A DNA stretch of 64,000 nt, taken from Methylophaga sp. 42_25_T18. GTDB lineage: Bacteria > Pseudomonadota > Gammaproteobacteria > Nitrosococcales > Methylophagaceae. Location: positions 496,001 through 560,000 of the forward strand of contig MAAJ01000001.1 in assembly GCA_002163085.1 (NCBI GenBank). The letters run 5' to 3'. The notes under the pieces were generated by a model. It was not told the origin of the DNA and did no database searches. It worked only from the letters and a program-made list of their open reading frames with translations. The translations under genes were made by a program, and so were the position numbers. Below are positions 48,812 to 58,129 of the stretch, piece by piece. How positions within the stretch are numbered: position 1 is the first letter of the stretch; the number at the start of each line of letters is the position of its first letter.

Positions 48812-49309
48812 CTATTTACAACAGTCCGACCTACTTTTTTCATTTGGAATACAACACGCTTCCTTAGGTGTTTGATCTTGTTCTGAGTATAGCGGAATGC
48901 AGCAATCCGTATCTTCGCTATCAAGCTTTGTTTCTTCACCAAATAGTGGTGCATCGCTTAAGGTATGAAACGATTCCCAGGCATTGCCTTGCGGATCTAA
49001 TACCCAATGTTTATTTGAATTTGCATAACAACACGTGATGTCTTCTTGAGATGAATAGCTAATATCAGCATTATCAAAACGCTGGGCTAATTCTTGTAGT
49101 TCCTCTGCTGAGCCCACCTGTATACCTAGATGATTGATGCCACTTTTACGACCTTGTTTTGAAATAGCAAAATTTACAGCCGGATCATCCAGTTGCCATT
49201 TGGCATAATCTTCTTGCTCAACGGTTGGTTTTGCTCCAAAAATCGTTGAATAGAAATTAATATTTTCTACTAAGTTGTCCACTGCGATATGGATGTGTAT
49301 ACGTTTCAT
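48812..49309 (-). CDS. ArsI/CadI-type C-As lyase (VOC family) with Cys-rich tail
   Basis: A 165-residue vicinal-oxygen-chelate protein. The N-terminal HIHIAVDNLVENINFYSTIFG and NHLGIQV provide the iron ligand histidines. EDITCCYANSNKHWVLDPQGNAWESF contains the Cys-Cys pair that binds trivalent organoarsenicals in ArsI and the glutamate metal ligand. After the fold, a cysteine-rich C-terminus (TDCCIPL, EACCIP, DCCK) could trap metal. ArsI cleaves methyl or aryl groups from As(III); CadI relatives are named for cadmium induction. It precedes no ars gene here, but arsRJ and arsC lie 16 kb to the left and sigZ lies immediately upstream. Confidence 0.85.
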   Translation of the reverse strand: MKRIHIHIAVDNLVENINFYSTIFGAKPTVEQEDYAKWQLDDPAVNFAISKQGRKSGINHLGIQVGSAEELQELAQRFDNADISYSSQEDITCCYANSNKHWVLDPQGNAWESFHTLSDAPLFGEETKLDSEDTDCCIPLYSEQDQTPKEACCIPNEKSRSDCCK

Positions 49310-49401
49310 AACATTCCTTTTTTATTAGTAGCTGCGAACCATGACTTTGGTGCAGTCATTAATAAAGACGGGAATGACTTAAAAAGGATGCAAGTTTTTA
49401 A

Positions 49402-49962
49402 TTAACAGCCACAGTCGTCAGTTGGATCAGCCATTTTTTGTTCATAATCGACGAAACTGCCAGCCTTGTTATATGTGAGTGTGCAGCATCGTAAAATGCT
49501 TTGTTTTAATTTTGTACGACCACGTAAAACACGAGTTTTAACGGCAGATAGTGATAGATCGAGAATTTTGGCGACTTCTTTATGTTTTTTACCTTCAAGT
49601 TCAGACAGGATTAAAACCTGCTGATACTCTTCCGGTAAGGCTTTGATCATTGGTAGCAGACAGCTTGCGAGTTCATCGCCAAGATTATTTTCATCTTCAA
49701 GAACGATATCATCAGGTAATGATTCAAACTGTTTTTTACTGCGGTAATAATCAACGATACTGTTTTTACTCACGAGAAATAACCAAGCAGTAATATTGTC
49801 AGGCAAGGTGTTTCCGTCAGCCCGCTTGAGCAGTTTAGTAAAGACATCACTCAATATATCTTCAGCATCTTCAGGTTGAGCAACTTTAGAGCGAATAAAG
49901 GAAAAAAGCCCTTGTTGAGACTCAAGCCATGCATGTTCAATACTAGGCATATTTTTAGTCAT
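49402..49962 (-). CDS. sigZ: SigZ-type extracytoplasmic sigma factor
   Basis: A 186-residue sigma-70 family factor. Region 2 is near SFIRSKVAQPEDAEDILSDVFTKLLK (about 20-46), with WLFLVSKNSIVDYYRSKK (about 64-81). Region 4 is ALPEEYQQVLILSELEGKKHKEVAKILDLSLSAVKTRVLRGRTKLK (about 115-160). The C-terminal extension is cysteine-bearing (ILRCCTLTYN ... DDCGC), typical of SigZ. No anti-sigma gene is adjacent; the cysteines may sense metal or redox state directly. It lies 92 bases upstream of the ArsI-like gene on the same strand. Confidence 0.9.
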   Translation of the reverse strand: MTKNMPSIEHAWLESQQGLFSFIRSKVAQPEDAEDILSDVFTKLLKRADGNTLPDNITAWLFLVSKNSIVDYYRSKKQFESLPDDIVLEDENNLGDELASCLLPMIKALPEEYQQVLILSELEGKKHKEVAKILDLSLSAVKTRVLRGRTKLKQSILRCCTLTYNKAGSFVDYEQKMADPTDDCGC

Positions 49963-50007
49963 GAAGTATGAATCTATAGTTTCGGTTTAACACGACACGT
50001 GTAGTGC

Positions 50008-50700
50008 TTATTGGGTTTGGCGGGAAATTAATTCAATTGATTTTTCGGCGAGCCTTTTCCCAAAAGTGTTGTACCCTTCAACAGAATAGTGCAGATCATT
50101 TTTAATACTCACACCTTCTAGGTTAAAGCCATCATTTAAGTCATCGGTGTTTACCCAAGCTCCATATGGGCTATTTTCAGCTATTTCAGTCTGAGAGCTA
50201 CGGATCAAATTCCAATGAGGAAAGTTCGGATTATTTAAGCCAAAATCACTAAGTCTTCCGAGAACAAAATTTATATTTTTGTGACCTAGATCTATTTGTA
50301 ATTGCTTGAGTAACTCTTTCAAATTGTCACTATACATGCTTCCGTAACCTTCCTTTGCATCTCGTTCACCTTGCATCCAAACAAAAGTAACTGTTTGTAT
50401 TGATTTGTTCTTGATAGCCTGATTAATAAGCGTTATTAGTCGGAGATAAATATTTTGATTCTGTGGAGGCCAGTTTTTTTTCCAATGCTGGATTGACAAG
50501 CCTCCGCTGGCTTCTTTAACAATAATTATATTACTTTCACCAAATTCCTTGATGAGAGTTGGAATGAATACTTTACTTGGCTCAAGACGAGCCATATTTG
50601 ATTGACCGGATAATATAAAAAGGTGTTGCCCTGAATTAGTAACATCTGCAAAAGTAACTACGGATACTAATGACAGTGCGAGAGCATAGATTTGTTTCAT
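50008..50700 (-). CDS. Exported SGNH-type esterase (sialate O-acetylesterase-like)
   Basis: A 230-residue protein with a signal peptide (about 1-18, ...SVVTFA-DV). The catalytic block is HLFILSGQSNMARL (Ser near 33), followed by VTFVWMQGERDAK (about 104-116) and a C-terminal DLHYSVEGYNTFGKRLAEK with Asp-x-x-His. These are the family motifs of carbohydrate esterase 6/sialate O-acetylesterase proteins, which remove acetyl groups from polysaccharides. Single gene without an obvious partner. Confidence 0.85.
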   Translation of the reverse strand: MKQIYALALSLVSVVTFADVTNSGQHLFILSGQSNMARLEPSKVFIPTLIKEFGESNIIIVKEASGGLSIQHWKKNWPPQNQNIYLRLITLINQAIKNKSIQTVTFVWMQGERDAKEGYGSMYSDNLKELLKQLQIDLGHKNINFVLGRLSDFGLNNPNFPHWNLIRSSQTEIAENSPYGAWVNTDDLNDGFNLEGVSIKNDLHYSVEGYNTFGKRLAEKSIELISRQTQ

Positions 50701-51004
50701 ATCAGTATCCTCGGTTGGTTATATATTTGTTTAGTATGATTACAAGAGAAAAAGAGTAACTGCATAGCGTAGATTAATTACGCTCATAAGAAAATCACGA
50801 CTAAATCTGCAGTGAAAGAGTTTACATCAGTAACTTTAAACTCGCGGCTAATTGTTTAAGTTATAAGCAATTGAAACCAATGTGTTTTATGAGAAGATAG
50901 CATGATAGTCGTATGATTGATTTATCACTATGTTTTCTTAACTTTAATATATGACGAGGTGCAATGAAATGGAATTAGGAAAGTAAATTTTCCTGTGCTG
51001 TAGT
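50701..51004. other. 304-base AT-rich gene-free stretch
   Basis: No open frame with a convincing start. A weak AGGAAA/TTTTCCT hairpin at 50977-50994 might help end the kinase transcript. Otherwise I see nothing. Confidence 0.4.
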
Positions 51005-52747
51005 TTAAAAAAGATGTGATGCAAAAAAGGCGATGAGTAAAACTGTCGAAGCCATTTGCCAGAATAAGACGGGGTTTCTGGCGAGTAGGGCGGCATCATT
51101 ACGTTTTTTGTATTTTGGGTTGGGCGTTTGTAACTCGTGAAGAAATTCCGAGACTTCCTCATAGCGCCGTTCTGGCTCATAACGTAAGCCTTTTTTAATC
51201 GCCCCATCGATCCAGATAGGCACCTCAGAATTGATCTCAAAGCTAGGGGTATATTTGGTGCCTAAATAGGCTTTTGAAGTACGACAGTCCTGTAGCTTGC
51301 CACCAAAAGGCGCCTTGCTAGTCAGCATTTCATAAACAATCACCGCTAAAGAAAATACTTCTGATTGAACGGTGCTCTTGGCTGAGATAACAACTTCTGG
51401 GGCTGAATAGCTGGCGGTGCCTAATATGCCTTCTCGCTCTATGGGGGTGGAGATTTCGGCCACACCTTTGATGTAACACGAACCAAAATCAATGATCTTC
51501 ACTACACCATTATTGTCGATCATAATATTGCCGGGCTTGATGTCTTGGTGCAACGTTTCACGTCGATGGATCGCGGTCATGCCTCTGACAATCTGCTGAA
51601 CTATATCAATTACATCTTGTACTGCTGGCTTAGGGTTGTCTGCTATCCATTGCTCAAGTGTGATGCCGTCAATATTTTCAGTTAAATAATAAAGGCATGT
51701 TTGTGGCCTGTTTGGCTCGATAACTTTCACCACGTGCAGCGAATTAATACGGCTGCCTATCCAGCTTTCTCTGACAAAACGTTCGATATAGGGTAGGTCA
51801 TCATCAAAATTAACCGACGGTGTTTTCATGCAATAACGTTCACCACTTTCTTCATCACGAACGATATAGATCTGACTGCGATTGCTGGCATGGATTTCTT
51901 TTTCGATGCGATATCCATCCAAGATCATGCCGGGTGCTAGATAGGGTGGGAAGGGTAGTTGTGATAGCTGGCGGCTGACTTCTGCAATGGTTTGTTTAGG
52001 CAAACTATCTATACGTAAAATCTGGCAACTTAGGTTGTCGCAGCTATCATTAGCCAATGCCTTCTCAATAAGCCCATCGCAGGCTTTTTCGAAGTCTTGA
52101 GTAACATGTTCGGCTGAGAGTAAGTTTAAATTAGCCTGTAGCTCGGCATGACTAATAAAGTCATGAATGCCATCAGTACTTAAAAAGAAAATGTCACCGA
52201 CTTCTATATCTGTGCTGCGACCATCTACATCAAGCATCACATCTAAACCCATGGCACGAGACAAGTAAGGTTTATCTTTGTTAATGAAGGTGGTGTGGTC
52301 GCGAGTTATTTGTTCCAGCGTGCCTTCACGCAAGCGATAAACACGGGTATCACCAACATGGAAAATATGTGCAGTTTGAGATTTAAAAATAACAGCACTA
52401 AAAGTGCTGACATAGGATTTTTGGCTACTTGAAAACTGATGGCCTTGATCAAATAACCAACGATTAAGAGCGGTTAATACTTGTGAAGCAGACTTGTTGA
52501 CACTCCAGCTATCGGGCGTGGAATAGTAGTCGGTGAGGAAGTTGTAAACACAGGTTTCACTGGCTTCTTTTCCAGTTTGGCTAACACTTACGCCATCAGC
52601 AATAGCGGCAGCTGCACCTTTATTACTGAGTACAGATCCTTTAGGAATGCGAATGCCGATAGCATCTTCATTATCAGCCTTATTACCGCCTGCCGAGCGT
52701 TGCGCTACGGTAAAGCTTAGTTCTGCTTGTATCTGTTCCGCCATCAT
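51005..52747 (-). CDS. PP2C-type phosphatase fused to a Ser/Thr protein kinase, with C-terminal membrane anchor
   Basis: A 580-residue bifunctional signalling protein. Residues about 8-240 are a PP2C domain (NKADNEDAIGIRIP, AIADGVS, HVGDTRVYRLR, FLSTDGIHDFIS and DNLSCQIL hold the metal-binding aspartates). Residues about 275-545 are a kinase (YCMKTPSVNFDDDLPYIERFVRE, HQDIKPGNIMIDNNGVVKIIDFG, SYSAPEVV and SEVFSLAVIVYEMLT). A hydrophobic helix at the C-terminus (MASTVLLIAFFASHLF) anchors it. It is 75 bases downstream of narK and likely cotranscribed. Similar kinase/phosphatase fusions occur beside nitrate transporter genes. Target proteins unknown. Confidence 0.92.
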   Translation of the reverse strand: MMAEQIQAELSFTVAQRSAGGNKADNEDAIGIRIPKGSVLSNKGAAAAIADGVSVSQTGKEASETCVYNFLTDYYSTPDSWSVNKSASQVLTALNRWLFDQGHQFSSSQKSYVSTFSAVIFKSQTAHIFHVGDTRVYRLREGTLEQITRDHTTFINKDKPYLSRAMGLDVMLDVDGRSTDIEVGDIFFLSTDGIHDFISHAELQANLNLLSAEHVTQDFEKACDGLIEKALANDSCDNLSCQILRIDSLPKQTIAEVSRQLSQLPFPPYLAPGMILDGYRIEKEIHASNRSQIYIVRDEESGERYCMKTPSVNFDDDLPYIERFVRESWIGSRINSLHVVKVIEPNRPQTCLYYLTENIDGITLEQWIADNPKPAVQDVIDIVQQIVRGMTAIHRRETLHQDIKPGNIMIDNNGVVKIIDFGSCYIKGVAEISTPIEREGILGTASYSAPEVVISAKSTVQSEVFSLAVIVYEMLTSKAPFGGKLQDCRTSKAYLGTKYTPSFEINSEVPIWIDGAIKKGLRYEPERRYEEVSEFLHELQTPNPKYKKRNDAALLARNPVLFWQMASTVLLIAFFASHLF

Positions 52748-52822
52748 CCCCAGTTCGCCCTAAAAAGCGTTTGCCTTCGACATCATAGTGCCTAGAACGA
52801 ACGGAGTCGATGTTATCTCAGC

Positions 52823-54289
52823 TTAGTGCACATCAATTAATTGCACAGTGCCATCAGGCATCACTTCAGCCATTTGACTTTTAGGCTCATCCAAAAATAG
52901 CGCGCAGACTGCGGCAAAGGCAATACTGCAAGCAATGATTAAGAAGAATGTTGATGGTGATACAAACGAATAGGCGGTCAAGAATAACACCGCACCGATG
53001 TTGCCGTAAGCACCGACAGTACCAGCAATTTGACCGGTTAAACGACGTTTGATTAATGGCACCACGGCAAACACACTACCGGCAGCTGAACCTAAAAAGA
53101 ATGAACAGAACATCATTGACGCTACTGCCAATGCAATCGGCCACTCAGGCGTAATCAAAGACATAATAAAGAAACCCACTGCGGCCCCGCTCAATAAAAT
53201 AGCCAAAGTCTTTTTACGACCAAAGGTATCACTGATAAAACCACCTGAAGGACAAGAAATAACATCCATTACGGCAAAGCTTGCACCGAATAAACCGGCC
53301 AAAGCGACAGGAATAAGGAAGACATCTTTGAAGAATAAAGGCAGCATTGAAACAACGGCTAATTCAGCACCAAAGGTCACAGCATAAGCAACGCTTAAGA
53401 TAGCAACCTGTTTGAAGTTGTATTGCAGGATTTCATCAACCGGTTTTTTGAACATCTCCTTGTTCACTTTAAACAGCTGACTTGTTTGGAATAAATACAG
53501 ACCCACTAAAGCGGCATAAATCACATAAGAGGCAAATTCAGTAAATAAACCTAAGGTGGTGACTTTCCATGTTAATACGGCCAAAGCACCAAACATAGGA
53601 ATGTTCAAAGCTAAGCAGAAAAAGAAATCACGTTTGCTAGTGACTTCTAAGCCACCTGATTTATTCGGTCTAAAATAAGTTGAACCTGCAGGTGTATCAG
53701 ACACCGAACGGTAATAAATAACAGCAAAAATAAGTGCAATCACACCGGTTATCGCGGTGGCATAACGCCAGCCATCATCGCCACCAAACATTAATGCAAT
53801 AGTTGGCAAGGTGACGGCGGCTACAGCAGAACCCACATTACCCATACCTTTATAGATACCTTCAGCCAAACCAAGTTGTTTAGCGGGGTACCATTCACTG
53901 ATCATGCGAATACCGATAACAAAACCAGCACCGACAAAACCCATTAAAAATCGAGAAATGGCGAGCATTTCAAATGTCGTAGACATGGCAAAAAGGAAAC
54001 ATAAAGCAGCGGTGAGCACCAGCATTGCCGAGTAGGTCTTTCGTGGACCATAAACATCAACCAACATACCGGTGACAATACGAGCAGGAATAGTCAAAGC
54101 AACGTTAAGGATCAATAACAATTTGATTTGCTGATCGCTTAAGCCCATTGTTTCTTGAATAACGGATAACAACGGCGCATGGCTGAACCAGACGAGGAAG
54201 GTGACAAAAAATGCCATCCACGTCATATGGAGAATTTTTGCCCTACCAGTAAAAGCCAGGAAGTTGGACTTCAGTGTGGAATCACTCAT
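52823..54289 (-). CDS. narK: NarK/NasA-type nitrate/nitrite MFS transporter
   Basis: A 488-residue inner-membrane transporter with 12 predicted helices. The family segments include TWMAFFVTFLVWFSHAPL (about 22-39), RIVTGMLVDVYGPRKTYSAMLV (about 67-88), the nitrate signature near GNVGSAVAAVTLPTIALMFGG (about 147-168) and, in the second half, GAYGNIGAVLFLTAYSF (about 427-443). It would import nitrate for assimilation or respiration; no reductase genes lie in the window, so which is open. The kinase/phosphatase gene follows. Confidence 0.9.
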   Translation of the reverse strand: MSDSTLKSNFLAFTGRAKILHMTWMAFFVTFLVWFSHAPLLSVIQETMGLSDQQIKLLLILNVALTIPARIVTGMLVDVYGPRKTYSAMLVLTAALCFLFAMSTTFEMLAISRFLMGFVGAGFVIGIRMISEWYPAKQLGLAEGIYKGMGNVGSAVAAVTLPTIALMFGGDDGWRYATAITGVIALIFAVIYYRSVSDTPAGSTYFRPNKSGGLEVTSKRDFFFCLALNIPMFGALAVLTWKVTTLGLFTEFASYVIYAALVGLYLFQTSQLFKVNKEMFKKPVDEILQYNFKQVAILSVAYAVTFGAELAVVSMLPLFFKDVFLIPVALAGLFGASFAVMDVISCPSGGFISDTFGRKKTLAILLSGAAVGFFIMSLITPEWPIALAVASMMFCSFFLGSAAGSVFAVVPLIKRRLTGQIAGTVGAYGNIGAVLFLTAYSFVSPSTFFLIIACSIAFAAVCALFLDEPKSQMAEVMPDGTVQLIDVH

Positions 54290-54474
54290 TTGTGTATTTT
54301 GATCCTATTTAAACTTTATAGGCTGCCATGGTGCAATAATTACGCCATTAGTTAAGCCGTTGATATAACAGGACTCTATTTTAGTATTGAACTTGGTTGA
54401 ACCATAATAGTGCACCACAATGAGTCTCTAGTGCACCAATTCAGCAAAATGATAATTATTATCTTACTCGCTTA

Positions 54475-54942
54475 TTAATCAGAAACTTTGGAATAAAATT
54501 CAACATAGAACCGAAGCTTTCCTTTGGGTTCAACACTGTGTAATAGACGAGGGGCGATCACGGCTTGCTCACCTTGCTTAATTTCATATTGCATAACAGT
54601 TGGCTCATTAACCGTATAAATTAACGTGCCTTCTAAGACATGTAACAAGCCCCATACACCAACCTTGGTGGAATGATCTTTTTGAAAACCCTTGGGAATA
54701 GTTTCTTCGGTAAATTCAGGTGTTTTTTTATAAGCGACCAGATCGTCAGGAAACTCCAATGCATCACAACGAACACAGTTTAAAACCGTTCCAAGTTTGC
54801 TAGCACGACCTTCTTCGGTGATAACCCAAGGCCGAGTAGTAAAAGGTGGCTTATGGCGAACATGTTGACCGTGGTAACAATCTAGCTCAGCCACCCAATC
54901 ATTGTACTTATCTAAATGAAAGCCGATAATTTTTCGATCCAT
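54475..54942 (-). CDS. DUF3565-DUF1971 fusion protein
   Basis: A 155-residue protein. The first ~60 residues (GFHLDKYNDWVAELDCYHGQHVRH and the VLNCVRCDAL motif, about 5-60) match DUF3565, with a His-x-x-His and Cys-x-x-Cys pattern that could bind metal. The last ~85 (VAYKKTPEFTEETIPKGFQKDH, WGLLHVLEGTLIYTV, PRLLHSVEPKG) match the cupin-like DUF1971/TehB-associated domain. The functions are unknown, although DUF1971 is tied to tellurite genes. It is minus-strand, 51 bases ahead of pirin. Confidence 0.8.
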   Translation of the reverse strand: MDRKIIGFHLDKYNDWVAELDCYHGQHVRHKPPFTTRPWVITEEGRASKLGTVLNCVRCDALEFPDDLVAYKKTPEFTEETIPKGFQKDHSTKVGVWGLLHVLEGTLIYTVNEPTVMQYEIKQGEQAVIAPRLLHSVEPKGKLRFYVEFYSKVSD

Positions 54943-54993
54943 TTTGTACTCTGGTTTTGTTTTATAAGAGTTCCCAATAATACGCCTGTCTTA

Positions 54994-55707
54994 TTACATG
55001 GGCACTTCCATGCATAAAACTTTCGATTTTTGTTTGGCAATTATTTTGAGGTCATCAAGATCGGTGATGCCGATGCCATCTCTTTTATTTAAGACTTGTG
55101 TATCAAGCTCGACTGCGCCATCAATCACAAAGAAATAGATGCCGTTATCCTGCTGATATTTTGTATATTCAACAGACTCATCTGTATCAATCACAGCAAT
55201 AGAAAAATAGGCATCCTGGTTAATGGTTAGCACATCGTTATTGTTGCCATCCTTTGGTGCAATGATAAGCTCAAACTTGTTCAGAATGGCATTTCTATCA
55301 AGGGCTTTTTGATTGTAGCTCGGCGTAAGGTTTTGCTCTTTTGGCAATACCCAGATCTGTAACAACGATGCATCCTCAGAATCTGAATCATTAAACTCAG
55401 AATGGGTGATGCCTGTACCAGCAGACATCACCTGAATTTCACCCGCTTTTAGAACAAATTCATGGCCCATACTATCCCGATGTCGCAAAGCACCATTTAA
55501 AGGAATGGAAATGATCTCCATATTATTATGTGAATGTGTCCCAAAGCCTTTATCTGGTTTAATCACGTCATCATTGAGTACACGTAAAGTGCCAAAACTC
55601 ATGCGGTTCGGATTGTAATAATTCGAAAAACTAAACGTATGATGGCCGTATAACCAACCAATATCCGTGATTCCACGTGATTCTGCTAAATCAATAAAAG
55701 TGGCCAT
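54994..55707 (-). CDS. Pirin-family protein
   Basis: A 237-residue bicupin. Start is the ATG at 55707 (ATFIDLAESRGITDIGWLYGHHTFSF) after AGGACAAAATC; a further-upstream frame overlaps yceI. Metal-site elements are GFGTHSHNNMEIISIPLNGALRHRDSMG (about 58-85) and STGITHSEFNDSD (about 96-108). Members often have quercetin dioxygenase-like activity or act as redox sensors; the precise role here is unknown. It lies 13 bases downstream of the yceI stop codon. Confidence 0.93.
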   Translation of the reverse strand: MATFIDLAESRGITDIGWLYGHHTFSFSNYYNPNRMSFGTLRVLNDDVIKPDKGFGTHSHNNMEIISIPLNGALRHRDSMGHEFVLKAGEIQVMSAGTGITHSEFNDSDSEDASLLQIWVLPKEQNLTPSYNQKALDRNAILNKFELIIAPKDGNNNDVLTINQDAYFSIAVIDTDESVEYTKYQQDNGIYFFVIDGAVELDTQVLNKRDGIGITDLDDLKIIAKQKSKVLCMEVPM

Positions 55708-55720
55708 GATTTTGTCCTGC

Positions 55721-56296
55721 TTACTGTTGAACGCCTTCGATAAAGAGTTCGAGTTCCACATGCGTAGAGGCTGGCCCTAAGTTGTAATCAATGCCGTAGT
55801 CGGACATTTTTAATGAGGTTTTACCACTAAATCCTGCTCTGTAACCGCCCCATGGATCAGTACCCTCACCGATTTTTTCTATTGGGAAGCTAATAGTTTT
55901 GGTGACGCCATGGAGCGAAAATTCGCCTGTTATAGTGCCACTATTTTCATCATTGGCACTGTATTGTGTGCTGGTAAATGTCGCTGTGGGATATTGACTA
56001 ACGTCGAGGAAATCTTTGCCCTTCAAGTGCTTGTCACGTTCAGCATGATTAGAATCCAGACTTGCCGTCTGAATAACTACTTTTACCTGTGAATTGTCAG
56101 CTTTGTTTTGGTCGTAGCTAAATGAGCCATCAAAATCATTGAAACGGCCAGTCAACCAGCTGTAACCTAAATGCTGAACCTTAAAATTAATAGCGGCATG
56201 AGCACCTTCTCTATCGACGTTATAGTCGGCAGCATGAGCAAATCCTGAGAGCAAGGTAGCCGCTGAAAGCGTACTGGCTAGTAATAATTTTTTCAT
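55721..56296 (-). CDS. YceI-family polyisoprenoid-binding periplasmic protein
   Basis: A 191-residue lipocalin-like barrel. Signal peptide (about 1-22, ending AHA-AD), then the typical YNVDREGAHAAINFKVQHLGYSWLTGRF (about 24-50), IQTASLDSNHAERDKHLKGKDFLDVSQYPTATF (about 75-107) and GYRAGFSGKTSLKMSDYGID (about 151-170). It binds isoprenoid lipids such as ubiquinone precursors. It lies 34 bases after the cytochrome b561 gene, its usual partner, and just before the pirin gene. Confidence 0.93.
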   Translation of the reverse strand: MKKLLLASTLSAATLLSGFAHAADYNVDREGAHAAINFKVQHLGYSWLTGRFNDFDGSFSYDQNKADNSQVKVVIQTASLDSNHAERDKHLKGKDFLDVSQYPTATFTSTQYSANDENSGTITGEFSLHGVTKTISFPIEKIGEGTDPWGGYRAGFSGKTSLKMSDYGIDYNLGPASTHVELELFIEGVQQ

Positions 56297-56330
56297 AATA
56301 TCCTCGATGTAGTGATTGAGAGTTTAAATA

Positions 56331-56882
56331 TCAAACGGTGGTGTTAACTTTTAACATACGTGTGAGCCCGCCATCTTTATTGATGAAATGGTGTTTAATT
56401 GCTGCGAGTGCATGGGCTGTTGTCATGGCGATTAATAGCCATGACAAAATGGCATGTACTTGTCCTGCAATGTCTTCTTGCTTTTCAATGGCCCAAGGCA
56501 ATGCCGGTGCCTTCAGCAAATCAAAAATGACGATAGCTCGGCCATCGGCGGTAGAGATCAGGTAACCACTGATCATTAGGCATAACATGCCTAAATATAA
56601 GCCTCGATGCATCCAGTGTGCAGAACGTTGTTCCCATTTTGGGCCAGCTAATTCTGCCGGCTTAATATTAGTGGCTCGCCAAAACACACGAAACATCAAC
56701 AACCCTAATAACACCATGCCTAGACTCTTATGCAGATCCAATGAACCTTTATACCAAGCATCGTAATAGGTTAGCTCCACCATATAGAGTCCGAGAGAAA
56801 ACATAAATAAAATGGCAATGGCCATGAGCCAGTGCACGGCAATGCTGAGCCAGCCATAAGATTTATTGCTGTTTTTTAACAT
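56331..56882 (-). CDS. Cytochrome b561-family membrane protein
   Basis: A 183-residue four-helix membrane protein. The histidines expected to hold two b haems are in WLSIAVHWLMAIA (His17), LDLHKSLG (about 50), SAHWMHRGLYLG (about 88-92) and VHAILSWLLIAMTTAHALAAIKHH (about 142-164). It moves electrons across the inner membrane, probably between the quinone pool and YceI-linked partners. First gene of a b561-yceI-pirin series, divergent from the LysR gene. Confidence 0.93.
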   Translation of the reverse strand: MLKNSNKSYGWLSIAVHWLMAIAILFMFSLGLYMVELTYYDAWYKGSLDLHKSLGMVLLGLLMFRVFWRATNIKPAELAGPKWEQRSAHWMHRGLYLGMLCLMISGYLISTADGRAIVIFDLLKAPALPWAIEKQEDIAGQVHAILSWLLIAMTTAHALAAIKHHFINKDGGLTRMLKVNTTV

Positions 56883-57027
56883 GATGTTGCCTTGCCAAAA
56901 TAATTAAGGCTTAGCTTATCGCTGTTAGATAAAACTTAATAGTGCTGAAAATAATAAACTGTTGTGCATAAAGTAATGGAGTAGTGCTATAGTCGACCAC
57001 TACAAAAGCAGTAATAGAAGGTGCTTT

Positions 57028-57915
57028 ATGCAGGATCTTTATTGGGATGATTACCGAGTAGCCTATCAAGTGGCTGAATCGGGTTCACTCAGCAAGGCGG
57101 CCAGACAACTACAATGCAACCATGCAACCGTGTTGCGTCATGTGAACCGGCTAGAACAAGCATTAAACATCAAATTGTTTATTCGCCATCAGCGTGGTTA
57201 CAAACTAACCGATGCTGGGTCGATACTCGTGAATGAGATGCCCTCAATTTATGCTGAATTCAACCGGTTAGAAAACTTGCTTGGCAGTGTGGAGCAGGAT
57301 ATCAATGGCAATCTGCGTATCACAACGTTGGTCGAGTTTTCATCGTTACTTAATCCTGCATTGTTAGAGTTCCGTAAAGCCTATCCAAAGTTACGTATAC
57401 AGTTGATATCTACCGACGAAATCATTCCCTTAGCCAGTGGTGCAGTGCATGTATCAGTAAGAGCTGGCCAGGAACCTCAAGATCCTGACTTGATTGCACG
57501 CAAAATCATGCCAATAAACATGGCCTATTATGCGACGGATGACTATGTGCAACAGTTTGGCCTACCCCAAAAAATTGAGGAATATAACCAACACAATTGG
57601 GTTATGCCCAGTGTCGAAAAACATCATATCCCACATGTGAAACAAGTGCTGCGGCACCTCGACAATGAGCGAGTGGTGTATCAGAGTAATCAATTTCTCG
57701 ATATTGAATCTGCCGTAAAGGCAGGCATAGGGATAGGCCTAATTTCGGAGATGGGCGCAGCAGCTTGCAATAACTTACATAAACTGCAGCTAAATGACGA
57801 CGTAACATATGAAACAAATGGGTTGTGGTATGTCTATCACCGGGATTTAAAACATAATGCTAAGGTGAAGACGTTGTATCAATATCTGCTAAAGCACTTA
57901 ATACCCGATGGTTAA
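57028..57915 (+). CDS. LysR-family transcription regulator
   Basis: A 295-residue regulator. The N-terminal winged helix is YRVAYQVAESGSLSKAARQLQCNHATVLRHVNRLEQAL (about 8-45), followed by FIRHQRGYKLTDAG; an effector domain fills about 90-290 (NGNLRITTLVEFSSLLNP...). It is divergent from cytochrome b561 with 145 bases between starts, so it probably controls the b561-yceI-pirin genes. Inducer not known. Confidence 0.9.
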   Translation: MQDLYWDDYRVAYQVAESGSLSKAARQLQCNHATVLRHVNRLEQALNIKLFIRHQRGYKLTDAGSILVNEMPSIYAEFNRLENLLGSVEQDINGNLRITTLVEFSSLLNPALLEFRKAYPKLRIQLISTDEIIPLASGAVHVSVRAGQEPQDPDLIARKIMPINMAYYATDDYVQQFGLPQKIEEYNQHNWVMPSVEKHHIPHVKQVLRHLDNERVVYQSNQFLDIESAVKAGIGIGLISEMGAAACNNLHKLQLNDDVTYETNGLWYVYHRDLKHNAKVKTLYQYLLKHLIPDG

Positions 57916-58129
57916 CTATGCGCTTTCACTTTCTATTCGAGTGTAATAGTTGGCTTCTGGTTTGGCAAAATAGGTAAAGTACGGATAATCTTTTCTGCGG
58001 CTTCCTTATCACTTTTTTAGTAGAAAAAATGTCTACTTAGACACATTTTTCCATATAGGCGTGATAAGCTGCGGCTTGGAAATTTTTTTACACTTTTAAG
58101 TTACGCTTTTTCTTTTTTACGGGACATTT

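Noticed and set aside
54290..54474. Possible FNR/NarL site upstream of narK (TTGAT ... TTTAA)
   Set aside because: Only the left half matches the FNR consensus; too weak to call.
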